Shown: positions 49,028 through 58,736, numbered from the stretch's first letter. The stretch: 64,000 nucleotides of DNA from Rickettsiales endosymbiont of Stachyamoeba lipophora (GCF_003932735.1 NZ_CP033611.1:186001-250000); one strand, 5' to 3'. Made by a program: numbers and translations. Notes: generated from the letters alone by a model not told the origin.

Positions 49028-50509
49028 CTACCTTGTAGAAAGTACACAAGCAGAGTTAATCATCTGCTCAACGTTACTCCTCTCTCTTTTACTAACAACA
49101 TAATCACGCCAGCATCTTTGAATTTTAACAATTTTAGCAGTATGGTCTTGATATTTATTATCTATCTCCAATTCAAGTTGCGCCCTTTTTTTTAAAACTA
49201 ATGCATAAATTCCTAATTGAAAATTAGCTAATTCTATTGGTGGTTGTTCATACCCTAGTAAGCTTTCACCACTATCATTTTTAACATAAGTTTGCTGCCT
49301 TGAAAGAGCAGTGACAAATTCATTTATAAACTGATGTCTTCCTTGATAAAGCTCTCTTAAGCCCTCTAATGCTTCTTTCGTTCTGCTTGATAGTTCCATC
49401 CTAGGCTCCTGATTATTAATAATAGATTTTAGCGCTTCTAGATGCTCAGCAGGCTTATCTACAAGCTCATCTTCTATTTCATCAAAATAATCAAATTCCA
49501 GCATTGATTTTAATTGTGCTAGCGAGCCACTATCTATAAAAGGAGAAGTAATTAGCTTACGCGTGAGCATTGCTTTAATAAATTTCCAATTTTTGGTTTT
49601 TATTGCTATATCTAATATTTTTTTCCAATAAAGATAACTGCTTTCCTTATCCAATTCTGGAGTATAATCTAATAACATGTTAGCTAAGTCGAATGTTCTG
49701 AAAAGTAAAGCATGACAGAGAGGTGGTAATGCCTGCCGATTACTTTTTATCTCTTGCGTTAATAAGTGTGGGCTAATTGCTAAAATAGCTCTAACAGCTT
49801 CCACTTTAAAATGGCAAATTATCGCAAATGAAAGCACATTAAAATCATTTAAAAATATATCTACAAATTCATTGCTACGTATAACAAGCTTAATGGGTAT
49901 TACTTGATCAAGATTTATTAATTGTTTACTTTTAAATAAGAGAGCAAGACTTTCACCATAATTAATCAAAAGAAACTCAGGCAATGGCCTGCAATATGCT
50001 CTATCAAAGTGGAAAGTCTTGCCTTGTAAGCTAGACATAAAGGTTAAAAATATAGAACGTACTTTATCATCAAATTGCTCTTGAACCATTTTTTCTCTTA
50101 AACATTCTAAAACTATATACAAAGAAGATTGATGATTAAGTAAATTAATCCCGCGATCAATTATGCCATCTACTATCATACTTAGCTTTTGATCTAAAAA
50201 CTCAGCCGATATACGCGGTAAAAATAGTTTTCGCCATTCATTGTTACATAAACTATTTCCATACATTATCATATGTTTCCAACCATCATGTTTGTTACCT
50301 ATACCCTTGATGAACAAGGCTCTGGCTACTTAAATTTGCTTATAAACATACGCCCACTCCAATAACGACATACCATTGTTAAGATTGATATTATGAATTT
50401 CACTTTCAGGCAGATCGTTGATTGCTGCTATAGCTCTCTCACTATCACCATTTTTCATACAAGCTACTATATAACCAAAAATCCCAGGAGTAGAGCTATC
50501 AGATTTCAT
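49028..50509 (-). pseudogene. Ankyrin-like gene with IQ-like motif, interrupted by an in-frame stop
   Basis: From the ATG at 50509 59 codons are open (…NGMSLLEWAYVYKQI), then TAA at 50330-50332, then the same frame continues (VARALFIKGIGNKHDG…) for 433 more codons to 49028. The residues across the stop form an ankyrin-like repeat, so the stop replaces a sense codon, most simply GAA. The downstream frame alone (TTG 50317, 429 residues) has no good start. Later stretches (FAIICHFKVEAVRAILAIS, LCHALLFRTFDLANMLLDY) also look ankyrin-like. Near the C-terminus KIQRCWRDYVVSKR resembles an IQ calmodulin-binding motif (IQxxxR). Lies between the two recF copies. Confidence 0.65.
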
Positions 50510-50591
50510 ATTATTTTGTCCCTACTATCTTAAGAAGAGATTCATTCAATTTTTAAGTATTACAATAAATTTAAAAAAATCTTTTAAAAAG

Positions 50592-51755
50592 CTAGGTCGG
50601 ATGCTTGATTTTACCATTGCTAATCTCAAAATATTCTGCTTCGAAATTGACCATACCCCAAAAATCATCATCAGTACTAGTTATCCAACTTTGAGCTTCT
50701 AAAACTTGCAAAGTATCAAGTAATGCATGACGTTTATTACCATCTAAATGCACCATCACTTCATCTAACAGCATAATAGGCGCAAAACCACTTTGCATTT
50801 TTTTAGCAAAAGCCTGAAATAAAATCAGTGATAATACCATGGCCTTTTGCTCTCCAGTTGAGCAAAAATTGATCAACCTATTGAATTCATAATGATAAAT
50901 TTCCAGATCGGTTCTATGTACCCCAAAAGTAGTTTTACCTGATAATTGATCAAGCTTGCGATTTTTCTTAATTAACTCTAACAACTGTTCTTTATCAACT
51001 TGTTGCTGTTCAATGAGATCTTCTACATTACCTTTGATTTTAAGATAAAGCTTAGGAAATGGAATATCTAACTTACTGATAGTTTCATTGATTAAGTTCA
51101 AAGTATGAAGGCGATTATGGGCGATTTGATAATTTAGCTCTGCTAAATCTATTTCAATAATCTCAAGCCATTTTTCATCTACTCTACCCATTTTAAAAAT
51201 ATGCTGACGTTCTTTCACCTTCTTTTCATATTGCAGCACTAAAGAGGCATGATTAGAATAAAAATTATATACCATCCGATCAAAAAGCCTGCGTCTATTA
51301 CCACTACTTTCAAGTAGTGATTGCTCCAGTTGCGGGGTAAGCCAAATAATATTTAGGTAATTGCTAAGCTCACTTGCTGTTTTCAAATGCTCACCATTGA
51401 CCTTAATAACCCTCTTTACTTTACCTTGAATATTAATTAACCCTGTACCGATTTGGTATTCCTCTTCCTGGGTTTTAACATGAGATGAAATTAGCCAATT
51501 ATGTTGGTGATCACGTTTTAATTCATTATTATCTACACTTTTAAGCCCTCTTCCAGGCATTAATAGTGAGATAGCCTCTAAAATAGAAGTTTTGCCTGCT
51601 CCATTATCACCTTTAAGGAATACTGGAACTGGCCTAACTACTAAAGATAGAGTTTGATAATTACGAAAATTCTCTAAATAAAGAGAAGTCACCGCATGCA
51701 AAACAGTGACTTCTTTATGATAGGTATGAGTAGATTCTTGCTCGTAAGTTAACAC
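50592..51755 (-). CDS. recF: DNA replication and repair protein RecF
   Basis: 387 residues, SMC-like ATPase that helps load RecA at gaps. Walker A GDNGAGKTS, the signature-like CSTGEQKAMVLS and Walker B MLLDEVMVHLD are present. The natural start is uncertain: the frame begins with GTG at 51755, but the family usually begins close to LYLENFRNYQ, so a later GTG or TTG (about residues 19-22) is possible. Ten bases or fewer after dnaN. Its 3' third is duplicated at 48743. Confidence 0.95.
   Translation of the reverse strand: MLTYEQESTHTYHKEVTVLHAVTSLYLENFRNYQTLSLVVRPVPVFLKGDNGAGKTSILEAISLLMPGRGLKSVDNNELKRDHQHNWLISSHVKTQEEEYQIGTGLINIQGKVKRVIKVNGEHLKTASELSNYLNIIWLTPQLEQSLLESSGNRRRLFDRMVYNFYSNHASLVLQYEKKVKERQHIFKMGRVDEKWLEIIEIDLAELNYQIAHNRLHTLNLINETISKLDIPFPKLYLKIKGNVEDLIEQQQVDKEQLLELIKKNRKLDQLSGKTTFGVHRTDLEIYHYEFNRLINFCSTGEQKAMVLSLILFQAFAKKMQSGFAPIMLLDEVMVHLDGNKRHALLDTLQVLEAQSWITSTDDDFWGMVNFEAEYFEISNGKIKHPT
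50652..50787 (-). repeat. 136-bp direct repeat, copy B (inside intact recF)
   Basis: Counterpart of 48812-48947, 132 of 136 bases identical. Confidence 0.95.
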
Positions 51756-51764
51756 AAGCTATTA

Positions 51765-52922
51765 TTAGTTACGGGTTGGCATAACGATAAAGCGCGCTTT
51801 ATCTTCTTTTTCATCATTATCAATAATACACACGGCTGAATAGGCATCGTTAAAATTAAAATTAATTTTATTACCTGAAATAACAGCAAGTATATCTAAA
51901 ACATATTTTGCATTAAAGCTTATGTCAGTTTCAGGACCATTATAATCAATTTCCAGCTCCTCTTTAGCATTACCATGCAATTCGGAATATACTGAAATAA
52001 TAATCTTATTAGGAATTATACTAAATTTAATATTTTTAGTTTTATCATCCGCCACCACTATCATTAGCTCGATGGTTTTTTTAAGTTCTACCCGATCAAG
52101 AATAATTTGATTTGGGGAAGTTTGCGGAATGACCGAAACGTAATCCGGGAATTGCCCATCTATCAGCTTGCTAATAAATTTAATATTTTCAAATTCCATT
52201 GAAAATTTTGCCGCAGAAATCTTAATCACTATATTACCAGTGAAACCTTCAAGCAGCTTGTTAATCTCCATAACTGATTTCTTAGGAATGATAATACCAG
52301 TAAAATTTTGCGCTCCTTGGGGTAATAATACTTTCGCTTTAGAAAGGCGGTGCAGATCAGTACTAACTGCTGCTAAAAATCCTTCATCATTATGAAGATA
52401 AATACCATTTAGATAATATCTAGTTTCTTCTTGAGAAATAGAAAACTGTGTAGATTCTATCATATATTTTAAATCAACTGCAGGCAGCTCAAACATTGAA
52501 GAGTAATCATCCATACTGATTAATGGAAAATTTTCAGCGTTTAAAAACGGCATTTTAATATTAAACTTACCCGCTGAAAGCTCAACAATTGGATTAGGAG
52601 CATTTTTAAGCGTAATATTAACATCATCATCTTTCTTAAGCTTACGCAAAATATCAAAGAGAGTTTGTACATGAATAGTAATTTTACCAGCTTTTCTTAC
52701 ATTTGCTTCAATAGTTTCTGAAGCTAAAATATCCATATCAGTGGTGGTAAGCGTTAGAGTATTATCCTCATTTGCTTCAATTAAAATATTACCCAAAATA
52801 GCTATAGTATTTTTCTTCTCTACTACTCCTTCCAGGTGAGAAACCGCAGCAAGTAAATTGCCTTTAGAAATTGAGAAATCAATACTTAAATCAAGGTCTA
52901 GTAAATTATCCACCAGTGTCAT
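51765..52922 (-). CDS. dnaN: DNA polymerase III beta sliding clamp
   Basis: 385 residues, three repeated clamp domains. Characteristic stretches are LAAVSHLEGVVEKKNTIAIL, TTTDMDILA, FPDYVSVIP and the C-terminal FIVMPTRN. Forms a ring around DNA and is loaded by the clamp loader that includes HolB (2212). Directly upstream of recF in the same transcript. Confidence 0.98.
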   Translation of the reverse strand: MTLVDNLLDLDLSIDFSISKGNLLAAVSHLEGVVEKKNTIAILGNILIEANEDNTLTLTTTDMDILASETIEANVRKAGKITIHVQTLFDILRKLKKDDDVNITLKNAPNPIVELSAGKFNIKMPFLNAENFPLISMDDYSSMFELPAVDLKYMIESTQFSISQEETRYYLNGIYLHNDEGFLAAVSTDLHRLSKAKVLLPQGAQNFTGIIIPKKSVMEINKLLEGFTGNIVIKISAAKFSMEFENIKFISKLIDGQFPDYVSVIPQTSPNQIILDRVELKKTIELMIVVADDKTKNIKFSIIPNKIIISVYSELHGNAKEELEIDYNGPETDISFNAKYVLDILAVISGNKINFNFNDAYSAVCIIDNDEKEDKARFIVMPTRN

Positions 52923-53087
52923 GGTTGAAAGCCTCTTTAATTGATAGTTAGTTAATGCATATAACTTTAAAGCTTATATTTATTTTGTAAAAAGTTTTTT
53001 TGTTAGATTGTAATTAATTAGCTGATATAGCTTGAGCTCACCACTAATTAATTATCAATGTTAAGCAGTGATATTTAAAAAATAATC

Positions 53088-53453
53088 TTATTTCTCAATA
53101 GCTTCTGCATCCGCTTGGTTAAATATAAATTGGGTAAGTTTTTCATTCAAATTATTTTTAGGAATAGTAAAAAATTGATTTGCCTGCGTAGCATTGTCAG
53201 TAGCTAAGATTCCAACTGTAATACTTTCTTTCGGGCACACACTTAAACAGCTAGTTAATACTGCACGCAATTCTTTAGGATTACGGTTAACATTAATTTC
53301 TTGCTTTAATTGCTGCTGTAATTTAAAGGAGGGATTATCTTCTTTGCTCGTACTATCAGTCAATTTTTGCCCACATTTTTCACATACCAAAATTAATGCA
53401 CGATTTATCGGCGCTTCAATTTTATTAATATATTTTATATCTTCATTATCCAT
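53088..53453 (-). CDS. Thioredoxin-like [2Fe-2S] ferredoxin-type protein
   Basis: 121 residues from the ATG at 53453, preceded by AAGGGAG, which decides against the upstream start at 53492. Four cysteines in the order of thioredoxin-fold ferredoxins are seen: CEKC near residue 25 and CLSVCP near 72, the latter followed by hydrophobic TVGIL. The middle matches the family layout (LKQEIN…ELRAVLTSCL). May bind an iron-sulfur cluster; the first pair is CxxC, not the longer spacing of NuoE. Between dnaN and the ankyrin gene; role unknown. Confidence 0.6.
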   Translation of the reverse strand: MDNEDIKYINKIEAPINRALILVCEKCGQKLTDSTSKEDNPSFKLQQQLKQEINVNRNPKELRAVLTSCLSVCPKESITVGILATDNATQANQFFTIPKNNLNEKLTQFIFNQADAEAIEK

Positions 53454-53584
53454 CTTATTCTCCCTTTCAAATGATATATATATTAAAAGCACGTCTATTC
53501 AAGAAATCTTATAAATTAACAGTTCTTAATTCTTACATAATCAAAATTTTTACATGTTGCTAGCTTGATAGGTTTTTTTATGTC

Positions 53585-53610
53585 ATAATAGTTAAATATT
53601 TAACTATTAT
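53585..53610 (+). promoter_or_regulatory. 26-bp perfect palindrome just before an ankyrin gene
   Basis: ATAATAGTTAAAT and its complement meet without a spacer, ending three bases before the ATG at 53614. It could be an operator, or a hairpin that hides the ribosome-binding site; no T-run supports a terminator. Confidence 0.5.
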
Positions 53611-53613
53611 TAG

Positions 53614-54672
53614 ATGATTAAAATGAGTAATTATCGTACTAAAATTTTATGTTATGCAGTAATAAAGAATTATCCCTGGTTAGCTTGGTCTGCTATCAAA
53701 CTAGGTGCGGATATTGATGTTACCACTATAATAGACAATAATCGAACCCCTTTATATTACGCAATAGCAGTTGGTTATACTGAGATGACCAAAGTTTTAT
53801 TAGAGCAAGGTGCTGATCCTAATGCCCGAGATGTCAATAATGATACTTCATTACATCTTGCAGTACAAAAGGGTGATATTGAGCTAACAAAAGCTTTATT
53901 AGAACGAGGCGCTGATCCTAATGCTAAAAATAACGATGAGCACACTCCATTATATAGACCAGCAAATCTTGAGATGTTAAAAGTACTATTAGAACAAGGT
54001 GCTGACCCTAATACCAAAGATACCCTTAAGAACACTATATTACATCATACTGCACGTTATTTTCTACCAAGATCAAATATTCTAACAGTATGTAAGGAAT
54101 TACTACTAGCTGGAGTTAATCCTACTCTACAAAATATACATAATAAAACGGCTGAAGATTATCTGAGCGAAGAGATAAAGGAAAACTATTTAAGTTTTAA
54201 TCAAGGTATAGAACAAAAAATAGCAGAATTTAAAACACTTAATATTAATGAAGAAGAACTACATAATGCAGTTTTATTTCAGGATATACGCCCAAAAATT
54301 GCTCAAGCTTATGCCTTACTTCTCAGCGGTATTCATAATATTATAATTAACAGGCTACAAAGCGAAATAAACGAATTAGAAGGTAGAGAAGACCAAGTTG
54401 AGTTATTGCAAACCAAAAAGGCAGAAGTAAATCAGGTGCTCAAACAAGTAGAGTTAATTAATCAAAATAAACTTAAATTTATTACTACTAATTACACCAA
54501 AGAAGGAATGCTAATTCCCTTAGATGTTGCGCGCCATAAGATTGTTTCTTTTTTAGATGAAGATACTACAAAATTATTACTAACTCCAAAATCTAAGATA
54601 GCGCCCACCAAAGCAACCCATGAAGAGCGCCTTCAAGCTAGCAAAAATAAAGGTAACAGCCAAGAACTATAA
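53614..54672 (+). CDS. Ankyrin-repeat protein
   Basis: 352 residues. About four ankyrin repeats at residues 30-190 (TPLYYAIAVGYTEMTKVLLEQ, cut: TPLYYAIAVGYTEMT and VLLEQGADPNARD; SLHLAVQKGDIELTKALLE; EMLKVLLEQGADPN; TAEDYLSEEI). The C-terminal half is helical with a coiled-coil-like stretch (about 245-290; INELEGREDQVELLQTKK). No signal peptide. Ankyrin proteins of Rickettsiales are often secreted through the type IV system. Inserted on the opposite strand between dnaN and dnaA. Near-identical DNA in repeats 1-3 (TTAGAGCAAGGTGCTGA type) suggests recent expansion. Confidence 0.88.
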   Translation: MIKMSNYRTKILCYAVIKNYPWLAWSAIKLGADIDVTTIIDNNRTPLYYAIAVGYTEMTKVLLEQGADPNARDVNNDTSLHLAVQKGDIELTKALLERGADPNAKNNDEHTPLYRPANLEMLKVLLEQGADPNTKDTLKNTILHHTARYFLPRSNILTVCKELLLAGVNPTLQNIHNKTAEDYLSEEIKENYLSFNQGIEQKIAEFKTLNINEEELHNAVLFQDIRPKIAQAYALLLSGIHNIIINRLQSEINELEGREDQVELLQTKKAEVNQVLKQVELINQNKLKFITTNYTKEGMLIPLDVARHKIVSFLDEDTTKLLLTPKSKIAPTKATHEERLQASKNKGNSQEL

Positions 54673-54687
54673 TACCAATTAAAAAAC

Positions 54688-54725
54688 AAAAAAGCCTAGA
54701 AATTTGGTACGTCCTAGGCTTTTTT
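54688..54725. terminator. Bidirectional terminator between the ankyrin gene and dnaA
   Basis: AAAAAAGCCTAG (54688-54699) and its exact complement (54714-54725) with a 14-base loop. Runs of A and T at the outer sides serve both convergent genes. Confidence 0.88.
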
Positions 54726-54745
54726 AACTATATCTAAAGCTCTTT

Positions 54746-56149
54746 TTATGACGCCATTGCGCGCTCTATTGCCACCATATCATTAACCAGCTCACTATTA
54801 CCGGTAATTAATTTTTCAATTTGCTTAATGGCGTGCATAACGGTGGTATGATCTCTACCACCAAATTTTTTACCAATCTCTACCAAACTATGTGTAGTAT
54901 GTTTTTTAGCTAAAAACATTGCCAGCTGCCTTGGACGCGCCACTTCGCGCTGACGGCTGGTTGAAGATAAATCACCTATTTTTATTTTATAATATTCTGC
55001 AATCTTTTGCTGAATTGCCTGAACAGTAATACTACGGCTGCTAGCTCTGAGTAAATCTTTAAGCAAGTCCTCAACTGTTTCTAAAGTTACTTTAAGCCCT
55101 AAGAAAGTGCTATAAGCGGCAATTTTATTAATTGCCCCCTCTAATTCTCTAATTGAGGTAGTAATTTTATTGGCCAGCATATCAATGATGTTTTTATTTA
55201 AGCTTAAATTTTGAACTTTAGCTTTTTGTTCAACGATTTTAGCACGCAAATCATAATCACTTGGTGCGATATCTGCCACTAACCCTGAAGTTAAACGTGA
55301 TTTAAACCTAAAATCTAACCCCTCAAGATCATTGGGTGATCTATCACAGGCTAAAATAATCTTCTTACCATCTTCTATTAATGTATTAAAGGTATGAAAG
55401 AATTCTTCCTGGGTAGATTCCTTACCGCAAATAAACTGCAAATCATCAATTATTAATACATCCACTCCTCTAAAATGCTCTTTAAAGGTAATGATATCTT
55501 TATTTTTTAGCGAACGCACAAATTGGAACATAAAGCGCTCAGCAGTCAAATAACAAATATTCTTTTCAGGATATAATTGAATAATCTCATGCGCAATCGC
55601 CTGAATTAAATGAGTTTTACCATGACCCACCGGGCTATAAAAAAACAATGGATTAAATTCTAACCTATTATCCATTGCTGCCATTGCTTTAGCTGCTGCG
55701 AAGGCAAATTGATTGGACTTACCTACTACAAAGTTATCAAAGGTAAGTTTTGAATCTAAAGTACCATTAACAATTTCTGCTTTCTTAGGATGGTTCTCTA
55801 CTGTTATATGATTGCTAACTGTTGCCACCTCATTAGCACCCAAATTAGCTGATACGGTATTATTATCTGTAATAACACTTACAGCTATAACGTTACTATC
55901 AACAATCTGCCAATGCTGCCTGATTACAGTTAGATAGTTATTAATGACCCAATCACGTACAAAACGAGAAGAAGCTTTAATAACAACCTTACCACCATCT
56001 ACACTTACCAGTTCTAACCCGGCTAGCCAATTTTCATAGATATTATCATTATAATAACTTTGAAGTTGCTGTTTAACAAAAACCCATCTTTGTATTTGAA
56101 TGTTTTTTTGGTCACTTAGCATTGTATCCATTACGGCTGTTTCAATCAT
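54746..56149 (-). CDS. dnaA: Chromosomal replication initiator DnaA
   Basis: 467 residues from the ATG at 56149, one base after the rhodanese-like gene's TAA; the longer frame to 56209 would overlap that gene by 59 bases and is unlikely. Domain I (about 10-80), AAA+ domain with Walker A GHGKTHL and Walker B VLIIDDLQF, and domain IV with the DnaA signature GGRDHTTVMHAIKQIEK are seen. Initiates replication at oriC. The order dnaA-dnaN-recF-gyrB is preserved but split by an ankyrin gene and an Fe-S-like gene. Confidence 0.97.
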   Translation of the reverse strand: MIETAVMDTMLSDQKNIQIQRWVFVKQQLQSYYNDNIYENWLAGLELVSVDGGKVVIKASSRFVRDWVINNYLTVIRQHWQIVDSNVIAVSVITDNNTVSANLGANEVATVSNHITVENHPKKAEIVNGTLDSKLTFDNFVVGKSNQFAFAAAKAMAAMDNRLEFNPLFFYSPVGHGKTHLIQAIAHEIIQLYPEKNICYLTAERFMFQFVRSLKNKDIITFKEHFRGVDVLIIDDLQFICGKESTQEEFFHTFNTLIEDGKKIILACDRSPNDLEGLDFRFKSRLTSGLVADIAPSDYDLRAKIVEQKAKVQNLSLNKNIIDMLANKITTSIRELEGAINKIAAYSTFLGLKVTLETVEDLLKDLLRASSRSITVQAIQQKIAEYYKIKIGDLSSTSRQREVARPRQLAMFLAKKHTTHSLVEIGKKFGGRDHTTVMHAIKQIEKLITGNSELVNDMVAIERAMAS

Positions 56150-56150
56150 T

Positions 56151-56576
56151 TTACAAGCCCCACGGTAAATTACTATTTTTCCAGCCTTGGCCCTTAGTTG
56201 AACCTTCAAAACCGTCCATAATATTTATTGCATTAAATCCATGATGTTTTAAAAATTCACTAGCTTGAAATGACCTAGCGCCTGAACGACACATTACATA
56301 GATAGTTGGTTGTTTTGAATTTAAAATATGCATAATCTCATCTAAAAAATGGGGGTTAATTTCCATATCAGGTGATCTACGCCAGCTAATTTTAACAGCT
56401 TGCCTACTAATAGAAGATAAATCTGGTGAACCTATTGTTTGCCATTCTTCTTGGGTTCTTACATCGAGCAATATAGCTTTAGAGTCTGATTGAAGCTTAG
56501 AAAAAGCCTCTATGGATAAGACACTATTGTCTATTCTTTCGCAAGATGCATCACCTTGAGCGTGCAAATTGTTCAC
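56151..56576 (-). CDS. Rhodanese-like domain protein
   Basis: 141 residues, single rhodanese domain. The active-site loop is VMCRSGARS with Cys; the first-half motif LLDVRTQEEW and the C-terminal GFEG…GQGWKNSNLPW are typical of the small thiosulfate-sulfurtransferase-like proteins of alphaproteobacteria. Starts at GTG 56576, supported by GAGGTG five bases upstream. Its TAA lies one base before the dnaA ATG, so dnaA is probably translated by coupling to this gene. Confidence 0.88.
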   Translation of the reverse strand: MNNLHAQGDASCERIDNSVLSIEAFSKLQSDSKAILLDVRTQEEWQTIGSPDLSSISRQAVKISWRRSPDMEINPHFLDEIMHILNSKQPTIYVMCRSGARSFQASEFLKHHGFNAINIMDGFEGSTKGQGWKNSNLPWGL

Positions 56577-56939
56577 AAAATCACCTCGATTTAAAATTTT
56601 ATAAATGAGTACCTATAATCAAAAAAAAAATGCAAAGCGTAAACTAAACTTTTTTATTTTTTTTCAAATAAACTAATTGACATATTTACTGCTTAAGAAT
56701 TCCTAGGGATCGTGGTTTTTATCAATTTTATTAATATTTTAATATTGTTGCTCATTTATCACTAGTAGTTAAAAAAGACTAAAATGCTATTCTTTATAAA
56801 AAAATATCTAAATTATTAAATGAGCATAACTATTAAGATCTATCGAAGTTTGGAATAATTGATTAATATAAAATTTACAAATTAAGAGCACTTCACATAA
56901 CTAATGAGGTACTCTTAATGTGCCAGCCTATAAATTAAA
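56577..56939. other. 363-bp intergenic region upstream of rhodanese-dnaA
   Basis: Very AT-rich. No DnaA box close to the consensus was found. An imperfect inverted repeat at about 56879-56916 (TTAAGAG…CTCTTAA) may end the KA-rich gene. A dnaA promoter is expected here but I cannot point to it. Confidence 0.4.
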
Positions 56940-58277
56940 TTATTGACCTCTACTAGCCATATCGATACCAGCTGAGCCAGCAAGATGATTCAACTCAATT
57001 TGTAAAGATATATTATCATTTTTAGCGTCATGTATGGCTCCTATATCTTTAGCTATTTTTTCTGCTGATGCATGAGTAGTTTTAGCTTCTTTAAATATCC
57101 TTTCTTTAGCACTTATACTTGGCTCAATAAGACCTTTATCTACACCATACATAAATAAAAACACCACACCGCTCATTAAACCTACCGCTACTTTAGTGAT
57201 GGCAGCTACTAATTCATAACCAATTTTAGGGATAACAGTAGCTTTAGAAAATTCTTTTACCACATGAGCAATACTTGAACCAATCTCCCATAATCTTTGT
57301 CCAACATGCTTGCTTGGCTGATGGTTAGGGTTAATATAAGAGAGGTTACCTACAGTAAGGTTCTCTACTAACATTATTGTTTCTTTTAAAGCATTAGCAG
57401 CTGATTTTAGAGTATGCCAACCTGATTTGAACCCACCACTCAATGGCAGCTCAAATTGTTTTTTCTGAACGTTATAAATCCCTACTGCATAATTTAAATC
57501 ATTTAAAATATTGGTAATATGATTTCTAGCACTCTGAATTTTCCAAGTTACAGCTTTACCTGGTATTTTGAGGCTATCACCATCTCTACCGCCAATGACT
57601 TTAGCTGTAAAGCCACCCACCACTTTGGTTCTTACCCCAGGAGTAAAATAGGATTTACTTTTTGCTGTTGTTATAGCGCTTGGAACTCCTCTTGTAGGCT
57701 TTTTAGCTCTTGTAGCAAATGTGAGTTTTTGTTTCCCTGGTCCCATTGCTGCTATCTCGCCCTGTTGAGATATCGCATTTTCCTGCTTTTTTTCCGTTGC
57801 AGTACGCTTTAGTATATTAATTCTTTTTTGATTGTCCTCATGTGCCTTTTTTTTGCCTTCCTGTAGTTTATTGTCGCTATCTTCCATTTTAGCTTTCTGG
57901 GCAGCAATCTTCCCTGTTTTGCGTTGCACTTGTATTTGAGCTTCTTCAGTTAGTTTTCTTGCTCTCTCTTCTTCTGCTCTTTTCTTTTCTGCTTTCAGTT
58001 GCGCCTGTGCTTGCGCTTGAGCTTTCTCAGTTAATTTCCTTGCTTTATCTTCTGTTCTTTTCTGTTCTGCTTTAATATGATTTTGCTTTTGGCGTTCAGT
58101 AGCGGTTAATTTTTTAGTACTCACCCTCTCTTTAGAGTCTCTCCCTTCAAAAGCAACATTAGAATTATTATCTTTTTCTTCTGCTTTTTTGTCTTTTCTT
58201 TTTTGCGCTTTACTCCGCACATCTGTTGCTGGAATAATAGGATTTGCAAAATTATCGTTTTTACTACCCTTAGCCAT
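56940..58277 (-). CDS. KA-rich coiled-coil protein with hydrophobic C-terminal segment
   Basis: 445 residues, no family assigned. Residues about 15-190 are rich in Lys, Ala, Glu and Gln with a TolA-like helical character and tandem near-repeats (DKARKLTEKAQAQAQ and ERARKLTEEAQIQVQ). Residues about 195-330 look globular. A hydrophobic segment at about 365-385 (VAAITKVAVGLMSGVVFLF) could insert into a membrane. No N-terminal signal peptide, which argues against a TolA-type protein. Possibly another host-directed protein. Confidence 0.62.
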   Translation of the reverse strand: MAKGSKNDNFANPIIPATDVRSKAQKRKDKKAEEKDNNSNVAFEGRDSKERVSTKKLTATERQKQNHIKAEQKRTEDKARKLTEKAQAQAQAQLKAEKKRAEEERARKLTEEAQIQVQRKTGKIAAQKAKMEDSDNKLQEGKKKAHEDNQKRINILKRTATEKKQENAISQQGEIAAMGPGKQKLTFATRAKKPTRGVPSAITTAKSKSYFTPGVRTKVVGGFTAKVIGGRDGDSLKIPGKAVTWKIQSARNHITNILNDLNYAVGIYNVQKKQFELPLSGGFKSGWHTLKSAANALKETIMLVENLTVGNLSYINPNHQPSKHVGQRLWEIGSSIAHVVKEFSKATVIPKIGYELVAAITKVAVGLMSGVVFLFMYGVDKGLIEPSISAKERIFKEAKTTHASAEKIAKDIGAIHDAKNDNISLQIELNHLAGSAGIDMASRGQ

Positions 58278-58490
58278 AAGTTACCTATTTTAATTTATTA
58301 AATTTATTATAGCATAAAAATAAAAGGTTAACAAATTAATTTTTAAAACAATAAAGATGATCACGGGAGAACAATTAAGCACATTTGAGGAACAACCAGC
58401 ATTTCAATAGCAAAATTATTATCCAAGGTGGGGAAGCAAGGGGCCTAACGACTAAGACTATCCACAAGCATATATTATACAGCTTTAAAA

Positions 58491-58516
58491 ACAAAAAACC
58501 CCTCTTTTCAGAGGGG
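58491..58516 (-). terminator. Intrinsic terminator after rpmJ
   Basis: On the minus strand CCCCTCT, GAAA, AGAGGGG is followed by TTTTTTG. About 50 bases after the rpmJ stop; ends the long operon that starts near 63934. Confidence 0.92.
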
Positions 58517-58564
58517 CAAAGGGAGGAGGAATTTTATGGTAGAATACTCACCATATATCTTAGA

Positions 58565-58690
58565 TTAGCCTTGACGGGCTTTAAATCTAGGATTTTTCTT
58601 ATTAATAACGTAGATCTTGCCTTTTCTTTTAACGACACGACAATTTTTATCACGCTTTTTTGCTGATTTAAGAGAGCTACAAACTTTCAT
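58565..58690 (-). CDS. rpmJ: 50S ribosomal protein L36
   Basis: 41 residues from the ATG at 58690: starts [17 protein letters not shown] and ends [12 protein letters not shown], matching the alphaproteobacterial L36 form. The open frame extends 19 codons upstream into the end of murD without a start signal. Zinc-ligand Cys residues are reduced relative to the C+ form. Follows murD after 46 bases. Confidence 0.95.
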   Translation of the reverse strand: MKVCSSLKSAKKRDKNCRVVKRKGKIYVINKKNPRFKARQG

Positions 58691-58736
58691 ACTAAACCTA
58701 TATTTTGAACCTGATGGAGTATACCCAGTAACACAC

